DNA of 64,000 bases, taken from positions 1,054,001-1,118,000 of the forward strand of contig BCIO01000001.1 of the NCBI GenBank assembly GCA_001599975.1, in the 5' to 3' direction. Made by a program: the position numbers and the translations under genes. This document shows, piece after piece, positions 44,154-56,140 of the stretch (the stretch's first letter is position 1; every line of letters starts with the position of its first letter). The stretch comes from Cystobasidiopsis lactophilus. Lineage: Eukaryota > Basidiomycota > Agaricostilbomycetes > Agaricostilbales > Chionosphaeraceae. Below the pieces are notes generated by a model that made no database searches, was not told the origin of the DNA, and saw only the letters and a list, made by a program, of their open reading frames with translations.

Positions 44154-46662
44154 CTAAATGCCCATGTCGTCGACCACGTCGCCAATGAGGCCAACCACTT
44201 GATGCTCGCCCTCGCCTGCAATCTCAACATTGTGGTCCACCGACTCGTCGTCCAGGTTGTCCGTTTCCGCGTCGTCCTCCCCGTCCTCGTTGAAAACAGG
44301 CCGGATGGTGAGGAAGCCACGCCCATCGGTGGCAGACGGAATGTCGTTGAGCACGCCGGCTGGCAGGGTTAAAGTGCGGCGGGTGCGCGTCCGACGTGTT
44401 AGATCCCCCGCTGCTGCGGCGAAAACGGCTGTGGCGGGCCGAGGGGAGCCATCAGAGTTGGTGGCAGTTACGACGGGCGCTCGCGGAGGGCGAAGGCTGA
44501 GTCTGATGCGGTCTCGTAGGGCAGCTAGGCCACCAGGTGCGTTGACGGCGTCCGGGTGGTTTGCGACATGGAGGGCAAGGGCGGCGTCGATTTCTGCTGC
44601 TGTTGCCTCGGCACCGGGTGGGAATGGCACCTCTTCGGCATTCCTTGAAGAGGCTCCATCGGTGTCTCTTTGCGAGCACCAATATCTGAAGAAAAAGGCA
44701 GCGCGATTCAGCCAACGGCCATTTGTCTTGGGAATCGAACCCCGGAAAAAGTCGCTCACCGATGCCCACCGTGCCACGCCTTCTTTTGGCACGTTTTGCT
44801 GCAGTACTTGGCTTTTCGACACCTCCGGCACTTTGCGAACTCGCGCGGATAGGTTTCCCAAGCGCCGCACTGCATGTTGGCGCACTGGCGGATGCCGCCT
44901 CGGTTTTCGTCTTTTCGGCAAGCGTTGCGCATGATGACGCCGGCCCAGTACTGGATCTCGAGGAGCATCTTGGCCTGCCCGTCAAAGCGGGGCGGCGTCG
45001 TACTCGCGGTGCGGTGGTCTGACGGCTTTACGGTGTATTTCTCGACCAACGAAAAGATGTTGTGCGACTTGTCGAACGGCGCTGGAGGAGGGTCGGCGGA
45101 GGTGAGGTTGCTGCTGCAGACATAATCGGAGGAGGGGTCGTGGAAGACGGCGCGGACGTGGGGATATTTGGACAGGTAGGCGAGGAGTTGGAGGCAGAGG
45201 AGGACGTCCTCCTCTCTAAACTTTTCCACCGTGTTCGGCGGCGGGGCGGCTACTGAGGTGGAAATGTTGGCATCGAGCGAGATCCGGTTGCGGTGCTGCT
45301 CTCGGGCGAGAGACTGAGTGATGGAGGGCGCGGGAGACCGAATCGGGTCGTCAGCTGTTGGCCCTGCTTCCGGCGCATCCACGTCCATACTTTGCACGGC
45401 CGCGTCTGCGGCTTCCGCCTCGTCATTAGCGCTGCCATCCATCGGCTCGTCCTCGTCGTTGGGCGGGTGGGACTTGAGGGTGGCGGACCGCTGGCGCCCG
45501 CGCGAGGCCAAAGCGGCCTCGTCCTCCCCATCAACCTCGATCTCGCTGTCCTCCGGTTCCTGCGCCGTGGCGACAGGTACGACGTTGGTCAGGTCGTCGG
45601 TCATGTCAGGCACCTCCTCCCGCTCCTCCTGGTCCATATCGCCATCCTCGGAAGAATTGGTGGCCGAGTCTTCGGCAGCCGCCATAAAAGCGTTCTGGAG
45701 GTTGGACGTCGAGGCGACGGGCCGCGCTGCTGCCATGATGGGGTCTGGCGTGCTGGTGCGGGAGGGGACGGCAGAGGAGTGGGCGGAGAGGGGAGGCACT
45801 GGAGATCGGGATTGGGGAATTTGGGGCGAGGGCGCTGGGGCGGCCGGCTCGAAGCCGTGGGCGTGCACGGGCGACGTCGGCGCTGACGCAACTGTAGCTG
45901 CATCACCAGGGATGGCAACGGTGCGGATCCGCAGCGGTGCCGGGGTCGAGTTTTCGCGGCGAATGCTCCGGTGGTGGTGATGGTGGTGGGCGGCCTGCTT
46001 TTTGGCGGCTGCGATCTTGGCCCACGATTCCCGCTCTTCAAAGTAGCCCTTTAGCACCTTAGCAGCCACGGTGAGCACGCCGGCCTCGACGACCCGGGTG
46101 CGGACGGACTCCGAGCCCCTGACTCCAACGTTGTGCAAAGACTGGAGCGAGAGCGTATACGTAATGAGCAAGGCTCTTGAGTAGGCGAGCTTGCCAGACG
46201 CTCTCGACCTTGCTGTGTACTTGTTGATGGTCGCGGACTCGGCGGACTCTTGGACGAGGCGGTCGTAGGATTTTGCCGAATACGAGGCGAAGGACCTAAA
46301 AGGCCCGCCCTGGCTGACCGCAAACGGGCTCGGGTCGTCGTCCTCGTCGGCCTTGTTGATGGCCTTTAAGCAGCCGGCCACGATGGCGACGAGGCGCTCG
46401 AGGCCGCCATCGACGGTGAGGATTTCGCGGATGCGCGGGGAGGACGAGGTCAGGTACGCGAGGTGGGAGAGGGAAGATATGAGCGGCAGGGTGGAGAGCG
46501 GGCCATCTAGAGCTGTTTCACGAGAATATCATGCAACGGTTAGGGCCTGGGAGCGGGGAGGCATAGCAGAAGGAAAGCCGTACCTCGACGGTCATACAGC
46601 TGAGAGGTGATGCAGACGCAAGCTCGATTCAAGGTCGGGAAGTTGTGATTGGGCTCGCGCAT
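44154..46662 (-). CDS. MUB1: MYND zinc-finger protein MUB1/SamB
   Basis: Yeast Mub1 works with the E3 ligase Ubr2 to degrade the proteasome regulator Rpn4; Aspergillus SamB affects polarity and development. Exons read complement(44154..44685, 44760..46512, 46584..46662), 787 aa. The N-terminus MREPNHNFPTLNRACVCITS and the following helical repeats (ILTVDGGLERLVAIVAGCLK) are highly characteristic. The long middle is disordered, with a poly-His run and acidic tracts. The MYND finger lies near residue 560: CANMQCGAW, CRRCRKAKYCSKTCQKKAWH, then HRYWC across the second splice. The C-terminal part is Ala/Arg-rich with an acidic end. Confidence 0.93.
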
Positions 46663-47192
46663 GCTTGGCCTAGACGGTCAGAGGCTGGTCGGCGGGCCGG
46701 GAGCAGGAGCTGGGGCGCCGTCGCAGGACAAAGCTGAGTTGGGCGCGGAAGTGGCGCAAGCTGAGCGTCTACCCTGTTGTTGGGGGCGTTCGGCCCGCGA
46801 GTATGAGGGCTGGTTCAGGCGCCCGAGGCTGGCTGTGGACGCACCTGGCAGAGGCAGGCAAAGGCAAGGCAAGGCAAAGGGTTCCTGGGCCAATCACAAA
46901 AAACAGGGGCAAGGTGAGCGAGCGAGACAATCGTCAGACTTCTCCAGCTGAGGTCCTGTTGACGGAGCGTGGCTGGTGGCCTGGCAAGAAGCGTATAAAA
47001 GGGCAGGCGAAGAGGACCAGAACAACAGTCTAAGAGGCCGACATTCTTCGCAACGGCTGAAGTCCAACGGGTGCGAGAGTCAAATCGAAGTCGCGGCTGA
47101 CTGAAAGTCACGAGTTTTTTTATATGACTCGGGAGATGGCTAATGTACAGTGCAATGAGGATGTAAGGAGTCTAGAAGAGTATTACAAGTCG
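46663..47192. other. Upstream region of MUB1 and 3' flank of the SUMO protease
   Basis: Contains short GGCAA direct repeats near 46855-46880 and a plus-strand TATAAAA at 46994 with no gene downstream on that strand. No gene is supported. Confidence 0.4.
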
Positions 47193-50100
47193 TTAAAAGC
47201 GCATGTGAGTCGCCCCGGAAGGTGATTGCTCGATCCTGCCGCCACCACTGCCACCAGCGATGCCTTTGATGGCCATACCGTGCTCGCCTTTTCGTCGCTT
47301 GTTGGGACTGTCAGGAGGGGTGATCCCGGACATCGAGGCAGCGGAGCCCGGAGCTGACAGGCGAGGCGTCTTGTTTGGTTTCCGCTTAGCGTGCTTGAAG
47401 CTCGTCGTTGGCTGATCGTCGTCCTCCGTGTCGTTCAAGTTCTCCATGCTGCCAGTGAGTGCGACAAATTTTCTGTGGCTGGGTTCGGAAGCAAGCGAGG
47501 ACGATGTCGAGGCAGAGAGGCCGGGGCTGGCTTTTCGGTTGGCCTGGAAATTGATCTCGAGGCGTTTGAACATTGGTGCGGAAGGCAGCTGGGGATGGCG
47601 GTCGACGCCACTGAGCTGTTGAATGCGTTTGTCGTAGCTTGGAAAAGGAGGATCGCTGGCTGGCGGCGCGCTGTCTTCGACCACGTCGCCATCGTCCGAC
47701 TTGCAGCCGTGCCATTCATCCTCCTCCTGCTTCGGCTCCTGCTTCGGCTCCTGTTCAAGCTCCTGCTTCGGCTCCGCGACAGGTTCCTGCTTCGGCATCG
47801 GCGCCTTCTTTGCTGCCCTATGATCGTGAGAGTCCATCTGGAACGACTCCAAAAGCGCCGGGTCCGCATCGATCTTTAGAGCGGGCAGTCCTCCGTCCGG
47901 CGAGGGAGGCGGCTCGGCAGCCACCGAGTAAGGAGCTGGCTCCGGCGCAAAGTCATTGGAGACAGGGCGAGCGGCGTGTTGGGGGTCCATGGGCGGAGCA
48001 AGCTTGGGCGTAGCCGGCGACTTGCTGCCGTACGGGTAAGGAATCACAACCTCGACCGTCTGCGTCGTAGCCTGCTTGGTCGGAGAGGAAGGCGCCTTGG
48101 GTGGCGAGGGTGACAAGTGTCGACTGTAAGCAGCTTGAGGGGACGAACCGGCGACTGGCAGGTGGTCTTGCTTGGCGCGCTTCTTCGCTTTGACAGGCGA
48201 AGCTGGTGGTGCTGCCTCGGGGCTTTCTGAAATCACCGGCTCCTCTGACCGGGGTCGTTTGACCGATGTGGTGGGAGCGTCTGCCTTCGATGCAGAAGAG
48301 TCGGACGAGGAGGAAGAAGACTGCGCCTTGGGGGGACGTGGTGCAGTTGCTCCTGTGGGAGTGAGCGCCTGCACCTCGAAGGAGAAGGAGGCAGACTTGG
48401 GCTCTGCAAGGGATGGCGGCGGTGGAGGTGACGCTGGAGGAGTTACAGTCCCGGCCAGTGTTGCCGTTGAGGCGGCCGGCATTGGGGAGACGCCGGTGGT
48501 TGCGACAGGAGAAGGGGCCACAGAGGCAGGCAGCGGGAGCGGGGCAGCAGCAAGGGGCGAAGCAGCGCTGGGTCGATCGGGGGTTGCTGCGCCATCGACG
48601 ATGTGGGCTTCGCCTTTGGCCGCTTCTTCCCGTTTTGCCTTTTTCTGCCGCTTGCGCGCCTCCTTCTCTGCGGCCTCTTTTGCGTCCTCTTTTGCACGGT
48701 GCACCTTCCATTCTTCGGACAGCGCCAAAATGTCCTTCCGCATAGCGATGCGGCGTCCCAGCCTGTCCTCGTCGTCCCAAATCGACAACGACGCCTTCTG
48801 ATCCTTCTTCGGCGAGCTCCTCATGAGGTTGAGGACGAGGTCGGGGTCTGCGCAGAAGCGTTCGTAGAAGTGCAGGAGGTAAATGCCGCAGTCGCAAAAA
48901 TTGTTCTGCTGCGGCATCTGGAGATCGAGCACATTGAGTCAAACGCGTCAGCAAGGAATCGCAAGTTAGCGCACCGGAACGGGGTTGTACAGCGCCTCGT
49001 CCCACGACATTTTGGACTCCTCGGTGACCTGGCCCTTATCAAGGGCCTCACGTTTGAGGTAGGTCCGTAACACATCACCGACGACCTTGTGGCTGTGACC
49101 GAGCGAATCAAAAGTGAAAATGTTGCAGCTGCAAGGGGAGTTTTCAAGCACAGCCAAGTAAAGGGGGAAGACGCCTCTCACAATTGGTCAACAGGTGCCC
49201 TTGCTGGGTCGCCAGGAACGCTTGGTGTTTCAGCCAGAGCAGACTTCGCCTTGGACGGCTCGAAGGTCTGGAAGAAAGCCTGGGTAGGCCCCGCGAGGTA
49301 GTGCAGTCCATCGGCACTGCTAGAGCGATCCATTTCGGACACGGAAAGGCCGCTCATCTGCTCCTGCACGTCGGCTGAAGGGTCGATGGACTGAGCACGA
49401 GAAGGAGATGTGCTGGCTGGCACTGAAGTTGAAGTTGATTGAGCCGGTTGAGCTGGTGCGTCCTCCATCTCCACGTCTCGGTCTTCCTCGTCTGACTCAT
49501 CCAGATCTTGGACCCCGGACTTTTGAGGGGCATCGGCATTCGGATCTGGTTGCTGACCAGAGAGCCTGTTGCTTTTCCGAGGCTTGGAGGTCTTTGTCGG
49601 CTGATGCGGCGCAACGCGTTTTTCGTCCTTGGGCCGCAAGATGAGCTCTGGATCGCAGATGATGGCCAGATACCAGTGCAGGCTGCTCAAGATATCAGGT
49701 GCATCCAAGGAGGGCGCGGCGGCTGCGCAAAGCTTACTTCTCGTTGATCGGCACGACCACAAAGCGATTGCCAAAAAGCCTCGTCTTCGACGTCCACTTT
49801 GCGACCGTCGTATAGGCATCGAATTCGTTCTTCTTCTTCCTGAAGATGGCCTGAGTGTGTGCTCTCGAGCGAAGAAAACCAAAGCGCACTTGTCCTTGGG
49901 CTTCTGTGTCAGTTTCTTGTAGAAGAAGGAATTGAAGAGGTGCGTCTGCTGCGCGACCTTCCTCGTAGCCTCGTTCGTGCCATCACGGAAGTTGTGATAG
50001 ATGCGCCTGACCCAACAATGATAAGTTGATGTCTCCTGTGACGCAAAGCGGAACCTACTTGAGGCCAAACTCGATGAGAGTGTCATTTAGGAACTCCCCT

Positions 50101-52777
50101 TCGGCAAGACGGTCGAGATCGCCTTGAGTCACCGTGACCCCACCAATGCCTTCGAATGGGTAGGTCAGAAGAACGGTCTCCTTCGGTAGCGATGGCTCTT
50201 TCGATATCGGCGGCTCGTGGGCGGCGCTTTGGCGAGTCCTTCGCTTCGGCACCTGATCTTTGGGATCTGGAAGCTCTTCGAAAAAATTGTCGTCGTCGTC
50301 GTCCTTCTGTAAGTTGGCGGCCTCGGGTTCTGAATCCGAAACCTGAATCACACTCTTTTTGGCCTGGGAGCGCGTGCTCTGGCCCGCAATATTGAGAGTA
50401 GAATTCGGTGGAGCTTTTTTCGACGGTTTTCCGAAGCTGCAGCAACATATGAGGTCAGCAAAGAGCTTTGTTCGCACCAAGCAGAGAGGACACAGACAAG
50501 ATAGTCGCTGGGGCACCTTTGACTTGGGTTCCTTGGTTCTTAGGATCAAAGTGGCGGCTGGTGGAGCCCTGAGCGTTCCGTTGCACAGCCGCCTGCCCGG
50601 CTCTCGACTGGGCAGAGTCTGGCAGATGGGCGTGTTCGGGCGCCTGGTCTTCGTGGGTCTTGAACATGCCGAGAACGGTAGTCATTGCTGTAGCGCTGTT
50701 GAAGACTCAGGGCACCGAATTAGCGCTCTTAAAGGGGGTACAAACTCCAGAATCTCCACTCCGCTTTGGCCGATGATTTCTTGAAACTGGGCCGCAAGAA
50801 ATTTCATGTTGTCCAAGCAATAATCGTCATGGATGTCGTCGAAGTAGAGTCGAACACATCGTTTGTCGTCTGCGGCTGCGTCGTTCGGATCTGCAGCGAG
50901 ACGAATCAGCCTTCACATGACTTGATGGCGACGGAAACAGACCAGCACTCAGGTCGAAGTGGCTTCGCGAGAGAGTTCCAAAGCGGTTGGTCTGATTTCG
51001 GATCCCTCTGAATTGGATGATGGCCACCGGATCTTTCGTTCTGTCGTCCAATCTAGAAATCTAATGGATGACGGTTGAGCGCAGCAAATGGAAGACACAG
51101 AAACCATCTTCAATCTTACTCGAACGGCCTCGAGCTCGCGCAAAGAAATCTGCACGCCCTCTTTGATCCCAGGGAGTCCGAACAGCTTGAAGTCCCGCCC
51201 ATGGGGCGCCATCAAAAGGTAGGCGGAGCAGGGTGTTCGCTCGGGTGGCTCCCGAGATATCATGTTGGTAGCTGAGATGCCGAATTTGAGCGCCACGAGA
51301 GGTAGCCGAAAGCCCGTCTTCGACTTGACCGGGCGATTGGCCAGATCGTTGCTGTTGTCTCTGGGGGCAGTGGAAGCCGTCTAGTACTGTACATTAGTGA
51401 CCACCCTACGAAGGGAATCGTGAGCAAGACATACTCCTTTGGCTTTGGGAGCGGGCTGGCGTGGCCCCATTTGTGCGACAAGCTTGCGGCTCGTCGACGA
51501 GGTGGAACCGCTTTTCTCGTCGTAAAGATCACGCGCCTTCTTGACATGACCTGACTCGGGCAACTCGTCAGATGGGATCCGACGAGGAGGTCTTTTGGAC
51601 GTTGAAGCCTCCGGCGATTCGAACGATTCGATTTCGTCGTCGTCGTCGTCATCAATTTCGATGGTAGTCTTGACACTGCGGGATTGAGGGGCCGATTTGG
51701 ACTGCATGATGCGGGCCTCTTGTTGTCGTTTGCGCTCGTCCATTGAGTGCTTTCTGTAGGCCTCTTCATCTGGTGGCGTCGTGTCGCCCCATGCCGCACC
51801 CTTGTGAGCCGGCCGCCTGTCAGGGTTCTTGTTGGCCCGCCTCTCGTCCGCCAAGTGATTGAGGTTGACGGATTCAGAGCGCTGCGAGCCACCGTGAAAG
51901 GTGAACGCTGGGCCGGATTGAGCACATGCGTGGATAAGGCGAGCTAAAAGTCCTCACAGGGTCCTCCTGCTCGGTCTTGATGACCAGGGCTATGCTTCGT
52001 GGCTTTGGTTTGCTTCAAAATATCCTGCAAACTGGTGGAGGCGCCATTCAAATTGTTTCGCCCAATGCCATAGGGAGCGGTGGGGTTGCTGGCCGACTTT
52101 CGGGGTGGCGGTAGCGGCGGTGGCGAAGGCGGCGCCAGGCCCATGGCTCTTCCCTGTTTCGTACGTGAGCACAATAGACGGCACAGGCGACTATACGAAC
52201 TGGGACAATAGGCGAAGGTTTCTCTTTGGACGATCTTGATGAGCTCTGGCCCCTTGCCCTGCGCAAAGCCAACGTAAGAGCCGCTTCGTCGATAGAACAC
52301 AAGGAGCGTACTGGTCATCGTGGCCTCTGTGGCTAATCCTTGGAAGATTTGCTCCGGAGGAGGTGCGCGTGAGGCTGCCTGAGGGGTTCGCCTGCGAGTA
52401 AGCGTGGTGAACGGGGGCGACGCTTGGGCTGGGTTTTGCGCTGGGCCCAGCTGCTGACGGTCGAGCAGCACCTTTAGAGGTCGGCTTGTTGCTGGGGAGC
52501 TCTTCAATGTCGCTCTCGCCGCTGCTGGCAATGTAGTGGCCAGTCTGTGTTCGCATCCCTCAATTAAGCAGCGGCCCCAGTCCAGCAGTCCGAGATGTCG
52601 CCTTACCTGCTTGCCCTTGCCCTTGTCCTCGTCTTTGCGCTGGGGTGGTAATGGCGGCTCGTTGCCCTCCTCAACAATGCCCGAACCGCGATTCTCGACC
52701 ACCATGTTGAACATGCTTTTCACGCCTTTGGCAGCCGAGGCTAATTTGTTCGTGAATGTTGGGGCGATGTTGTTCAT
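47193..52777 (-). CDS. Ulp2-type SUMO protease (C48 family)
   Basis: Removes SUMO from proteins and trims poly-SUMO chains in the nucleus. The last exon runs from about 48920 to 47193 and includes MPQQNNFCDCGIYLLHFYER, with the catalytic Cys and oxyanion Gln. The catalytic His is in LHWYLAIICDPE (about 49650) and the Asp in CNIFTFDSLG (about 49120). The fold begins VTVTQGDLDRLAEGEFLNDT (about 50100) and continues IYHNFRDG. A PH-like region (VALKFGISATNMIS, KLFGLPGIKEGVQISLRELE) lies near 51100-51330. N-terminal exons resolved are 52607..52777, 52197..52544, 51958..52153 and the exon from 51907 down; middle joins are approximate. SUMO-interacting motifs appear as TTIEIDDDDDDE and VIQVSDSE. The 500-residue C-terminal tail is disordered, with EPKQE repeats. 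Confidence 0.85.
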
Positions 52778-52927
52778 CTAACCCGTGCAAGGCACCTGGC
52801 CACGGTCGAAGCAAAACCCCGGCAATGCTGGGGCCTGGTCGTTGACGGCGTAAATCCTGCGGCGAGTCGAGCTCGCGCTCGCAAACAACCAACGCGCGAT
52901 TTGTGGCAAAGTTCTAATTACACAAGT

Positions 52928-54194
52928 TCAGGCCTGCTTGTCCTTCTTAGCAGAGTCCTTCGCCTCTTGCTCTAGGTGCTGCAGCCGTTGCAGCGATTGG
53001 ACTGCCAGCCCAAGTCGTAAATGACAGAGGTCGATTGAGGAATGCGCCACGCTCACCTATTGCGCGTTCGATCTCGATGGAGCCCTGCTTGCTCAGGCCA
53101 AACCCCTTGACGATCTTGGGCACCTGATCGGTGGACAGCAGGAGCTGGTGCGGGTCCGAGAGCTTTTCCTTTGACTCTGGTGGCGGCGGCGCGACCGACG
53201 AGTAGATCTTGTCCAACTCGGTGCTGGCTTGCGGCCGCAGCTGCCCGCGCTCCAAGAGGTCTAACAAAAACTTGCTGGCTGAAGCAGCCCGCCAGTTCGA
53301 CCAAGCTCGCCTGTCATCACTGTTTGAGCCCACAATTCACCGGTGTGGGCTGCTTCGTCACTCACCACAAGACATAAAACAGGGGAAAGTTGGGCACGAC
53401 TGGGATCTGCAGATACTCGTCATCAGACAAGAGTACTCTCGTGGTGACAAAGCGTGCGAGCGGCCTACGATGGCGAAAGGAAAGGTGAACGGCGCGATGA
53501 TGAGAGCTTGCCACATCTTTTTTCGGTGCAAAGGCTCGCGGTGTTTGAGCATCGTTTCAAGCTGAGAAGTGAGGGCGACAGAAGTGATTTGAGACTTGGG
53601 ATATATTAGCGGCACCTGGCCACACAACGCGCATGTTTTCATGAGCATAACGGAAAACGTGTGATTGGCGTCTCGAACGAACGCCATGAAGTCGAAAGTT
53701 TGGGACTCACCACATCTTCAGAGCTCAGAGAAGGCTTCTTGCTAGAGGATGCCGGGTCGTCCATCGACGTGGGCGGCGGCTTGGTCGAAGGCAGAGGCCG
53801 AAGTTTGGGACCCAACTCCTGATCCAAGCCCTTCAAGGCGAACTCTTCAAAGTCAAACTTGTCCATCCTGTGCGCATACCCTTAGCTGCGATTCCATGGC
53901 GAATTGAGAGGGCACAACAACGCACAATTTCTCGCCATAGCTCCAAAGTCGATGCTTATAGCTCTGGGGAGCTGCCGCGCCTAAGCCGTCCCTGTGGGCA
54001 GTGCATTAGGTCCGCGCCATGAACAGCCTGGTGACAGGGAGCACGGCGTACCATTGCTTGGCCGCCCAGTTGGTGCCGCGGTTGAGATATGAAGGTTCTG
54101 ATGTTGAAGCCGATGCGTTTTGGATGGCGTGGTAGTAGACCAGATTGGACTTGGTCAAGGGCAGCGCCAAGAGCCTGAGTGATTTGGAGGCCAT
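52928..54194 (-). CDS. Mitochondrial K+/H+ exchange-related protein (KHE1 family)
   Basis: The family includes yeast YDL183C and is linked to potassium/proton exchange across the inner mitochondrial membrane. Exons read complement(52928..53001, 53057..53310, 53366..53406, 53469..53615, 53711..53867, 53926..53991, 54052..54194), 293 aa. Hallmarks are LRLLALPLTKSNLVYYHA at the start, YLNRGTNWAAKQWDG, SYKHRLWSYGEKLMDKFDFE, VPLIYPKSQ, HRKKMWQALIIAPFTFPFAI and IPVVPNFPLFYVLWRAWSNW. The hydrophobic pair near residues 150-180 is the membrane part. The C-terminus is a short charged coiled coil (QSLQRLQHLEQEAKDSAKK). Confidence 0.85.
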
Positions 54195-54387
54195 GGTAGA
54201 GGAGCAAATACGGAGGGTCGGAGCTATTTGGCGTTACCGCATCGAGATGGAAGCGGAGCAAGCCTCAGCCAGCAGTGACGCTGCCACTCGGCACACAAAT
54301 ATTTTCGTCAAATGTGGCTGGCCTTTTTCTAAGGAGGCCACTTAGAAACGATTTGCATACTGTAGTACTATGAGTGTTTACACATTG

Positions 54388-55821
54388 TTACTGATCTAGC
54401 GGCCCTTGAAGGAACTGAAAAGAAGATCGTAGTCCTCGAACCTGCGAAAGCGGTGGCCAATTAGTTTCGCCTCTATGTGCGACCAGCAAGAAGAAGACTC
54501 ACTCGTAGGTGATCTTGTCGGTGCGCTTGAAGCCGCGGACGGCGCCCTTGTTCAACAAGGCCATGCCAATCTCGCCAGTCGTCTCCGGCTCATCTTCCTC
54601 CCGGGAGACGAACAAGGTCAAGCTCCACTTGCCCGGCTTGAAGATGGCCAGCACGCGGGCGACCATCTCTTGGACGGTGAGACGGTCGTCGCCTGGCAGG
54701 CCGGTGCCAAAAGCCACATTGGTTTCAAAGCTGGCGTACGACCAGTCCTGCTCGGGCGTGACGTGAATGGTGGCGTAGCGGTCCTGCTGGGTAATGATAT
54801 TGGCCGAGTAGCCGCAAGGCTGGAACAGGTAGGCATCCAGGATGGGCTTGTGACCGTTGCCGCCGCTGTTGAATAGGGCGGAAATGCCGAGGCGGTGAGA
54901 CAGGGCCTGGCCGGCGGCATGGCCGTCAGGGCGCGAGGTGAGCGACTCCGCTTGGGGGAAGTAGAACTTGGAGCACGAGTCGAGGTGCAAGTCGGTCATC
55001 AAGATCTCGAGGCTCTGGTCGGGAGGCGAAGCGCGAGGGACGGGCAGGCTCAAGGACAAGCTGGGCGGCGGCGCATCGGCGCCGTCTTCAACGTGAGCGG
55101 CATGGCCAAGGACCTCGTCCTTGGGGTCGCTGAGGTACAGCAGCCAGTGGTCGCCATTATGAGGGCCGACCGTATAGCCGCGACCCGCTGTTGAGTCGGC
55201 TTTTAGCATCCACGTCGTCACAGCAGCAGCAATGGCGCTAGCACTCACTGAAATACTGGTCCAAGACGCTCATTTCCTCCTTCCAGTCTTTGTGCGGGCC
55301 CTTCTGCCTCTCGGGGAACATGAAGCTCTTGCGGCTGTAAAAGGCACGCCAGGCGCCCTTGGTGAAGCCGACCGAGTGGGCGTATTGCAGAATGGTCTTC
55401 AAGCCAAGTAGCAGGGTCGTAGTGCCGCAAGTCTTGAGGATGAGCTTATGCGGCCAAACGAACATGGAGCTCTCGCTGTAGCCAGTCGAGGCTCGCTTCA
55501 GCAAGACTTCAACGAAGAGTAGGCAACAACGATGGCTCACCTGAGCATATAAGCGTCCATGCTGTCATTCGAGATGACGCTGAGGACCTTGCAGTGCACG
55601 AGGTCGAGCATGGTCTCCCAATCATTCTTGGCGATCCGGCGCAAGCCCTTGCCATTGGGCACGCTGGCGGCGCTGTCCTGCCACCAGATCTCCAACAGCT
55701 TTTCGGGACCCTCGAACGGTCCACCGGTGTCCTCCTGGTCCTCTACGAACTGGGGGCAGTGCATTTCTTCGACGGAATCAAACTTTTGCAGGTTGCCATT
55801 GGTCGCAAGGTGAACGGCCAT
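54388..55821 (-). CDS. SPE2: S-adenosylmethionine decarboxylase proenzyme (SPE2)
   Basis: Makes decarboxylated AdoMet, the aminopropyl donor for spermidine and spermine. Exons read complement(54388..54442, 54503..55187, 55249..55475, 55541..55821), 415 aa. [12 protein letters not shown] opens the fold. The self-cleavage site [20 protein letters not shown] spans the first splice junction; the Ser in ESS becomes the pyruvoyl group. [40 protein letters not shown] and [12 protein letters not shown] follow in the usual order. Length is normal for fungal enzymes. A long uncharged Pro/Ser insert ([20 protein letters not shown]) in the middle is typical of fungi. Confidence 0.95.
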
Positions 55822-56140
55822 TCAGTTGGGTGTCCTGGGAGCGCTGGCGCTTGGTTAGGGTGTGGTGGTGATGCTGGGATGCTGGGACAACAGAGAGAGA
55901 AGAAAAACGCAAAATCCAAGGGGAAGCTGGGCAATTGATGCAGCACAGAAGCGGAGCTTTTTGGGCTCCTACTCGTTTACTTGTGCGAGTTGGTCTTACG
56001 ACCAACTAGGACAAGTCTGTTCTCAGCTGATAAGGTGCAAAAGACGGCCCTAAACAGTCGTCTGAGCGGACCAAGAAAATTTAGAGGGGCGTCGAAAAAC
56101 GGGCTGCCCAAGGTCGTGTGCTTCATCAATGATGGTGCAA
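55822..56140. other. Intergenic region
   Basis: Upstream of SPE2 and downstream of the Pex8-like gene. AdoMetDC genes often carry regulatory upstream open frames; I did not find a convincing short one here. Confidence 0.35.

Noticed and set aside
44725-44745. B-box-like sequence (GGTTCGATTCC on the minus strand) suggesting a tRNA
   Set aside because: It lies in a 74-base intron of MUB1; no A box, anticodon arm or acceptor stem can be formed around it.
45293-45980. Plus-strand frames opposite MUB1
   Set aside because: Complement shadows of the disordered Ala/Ser/Asp region of MUB1.
46994-47000. TATAAAA as a plus-strand promoter
   Set aside because: No plus-strand gene starts downstream; MUB1 reads the other way and begins at 46662.
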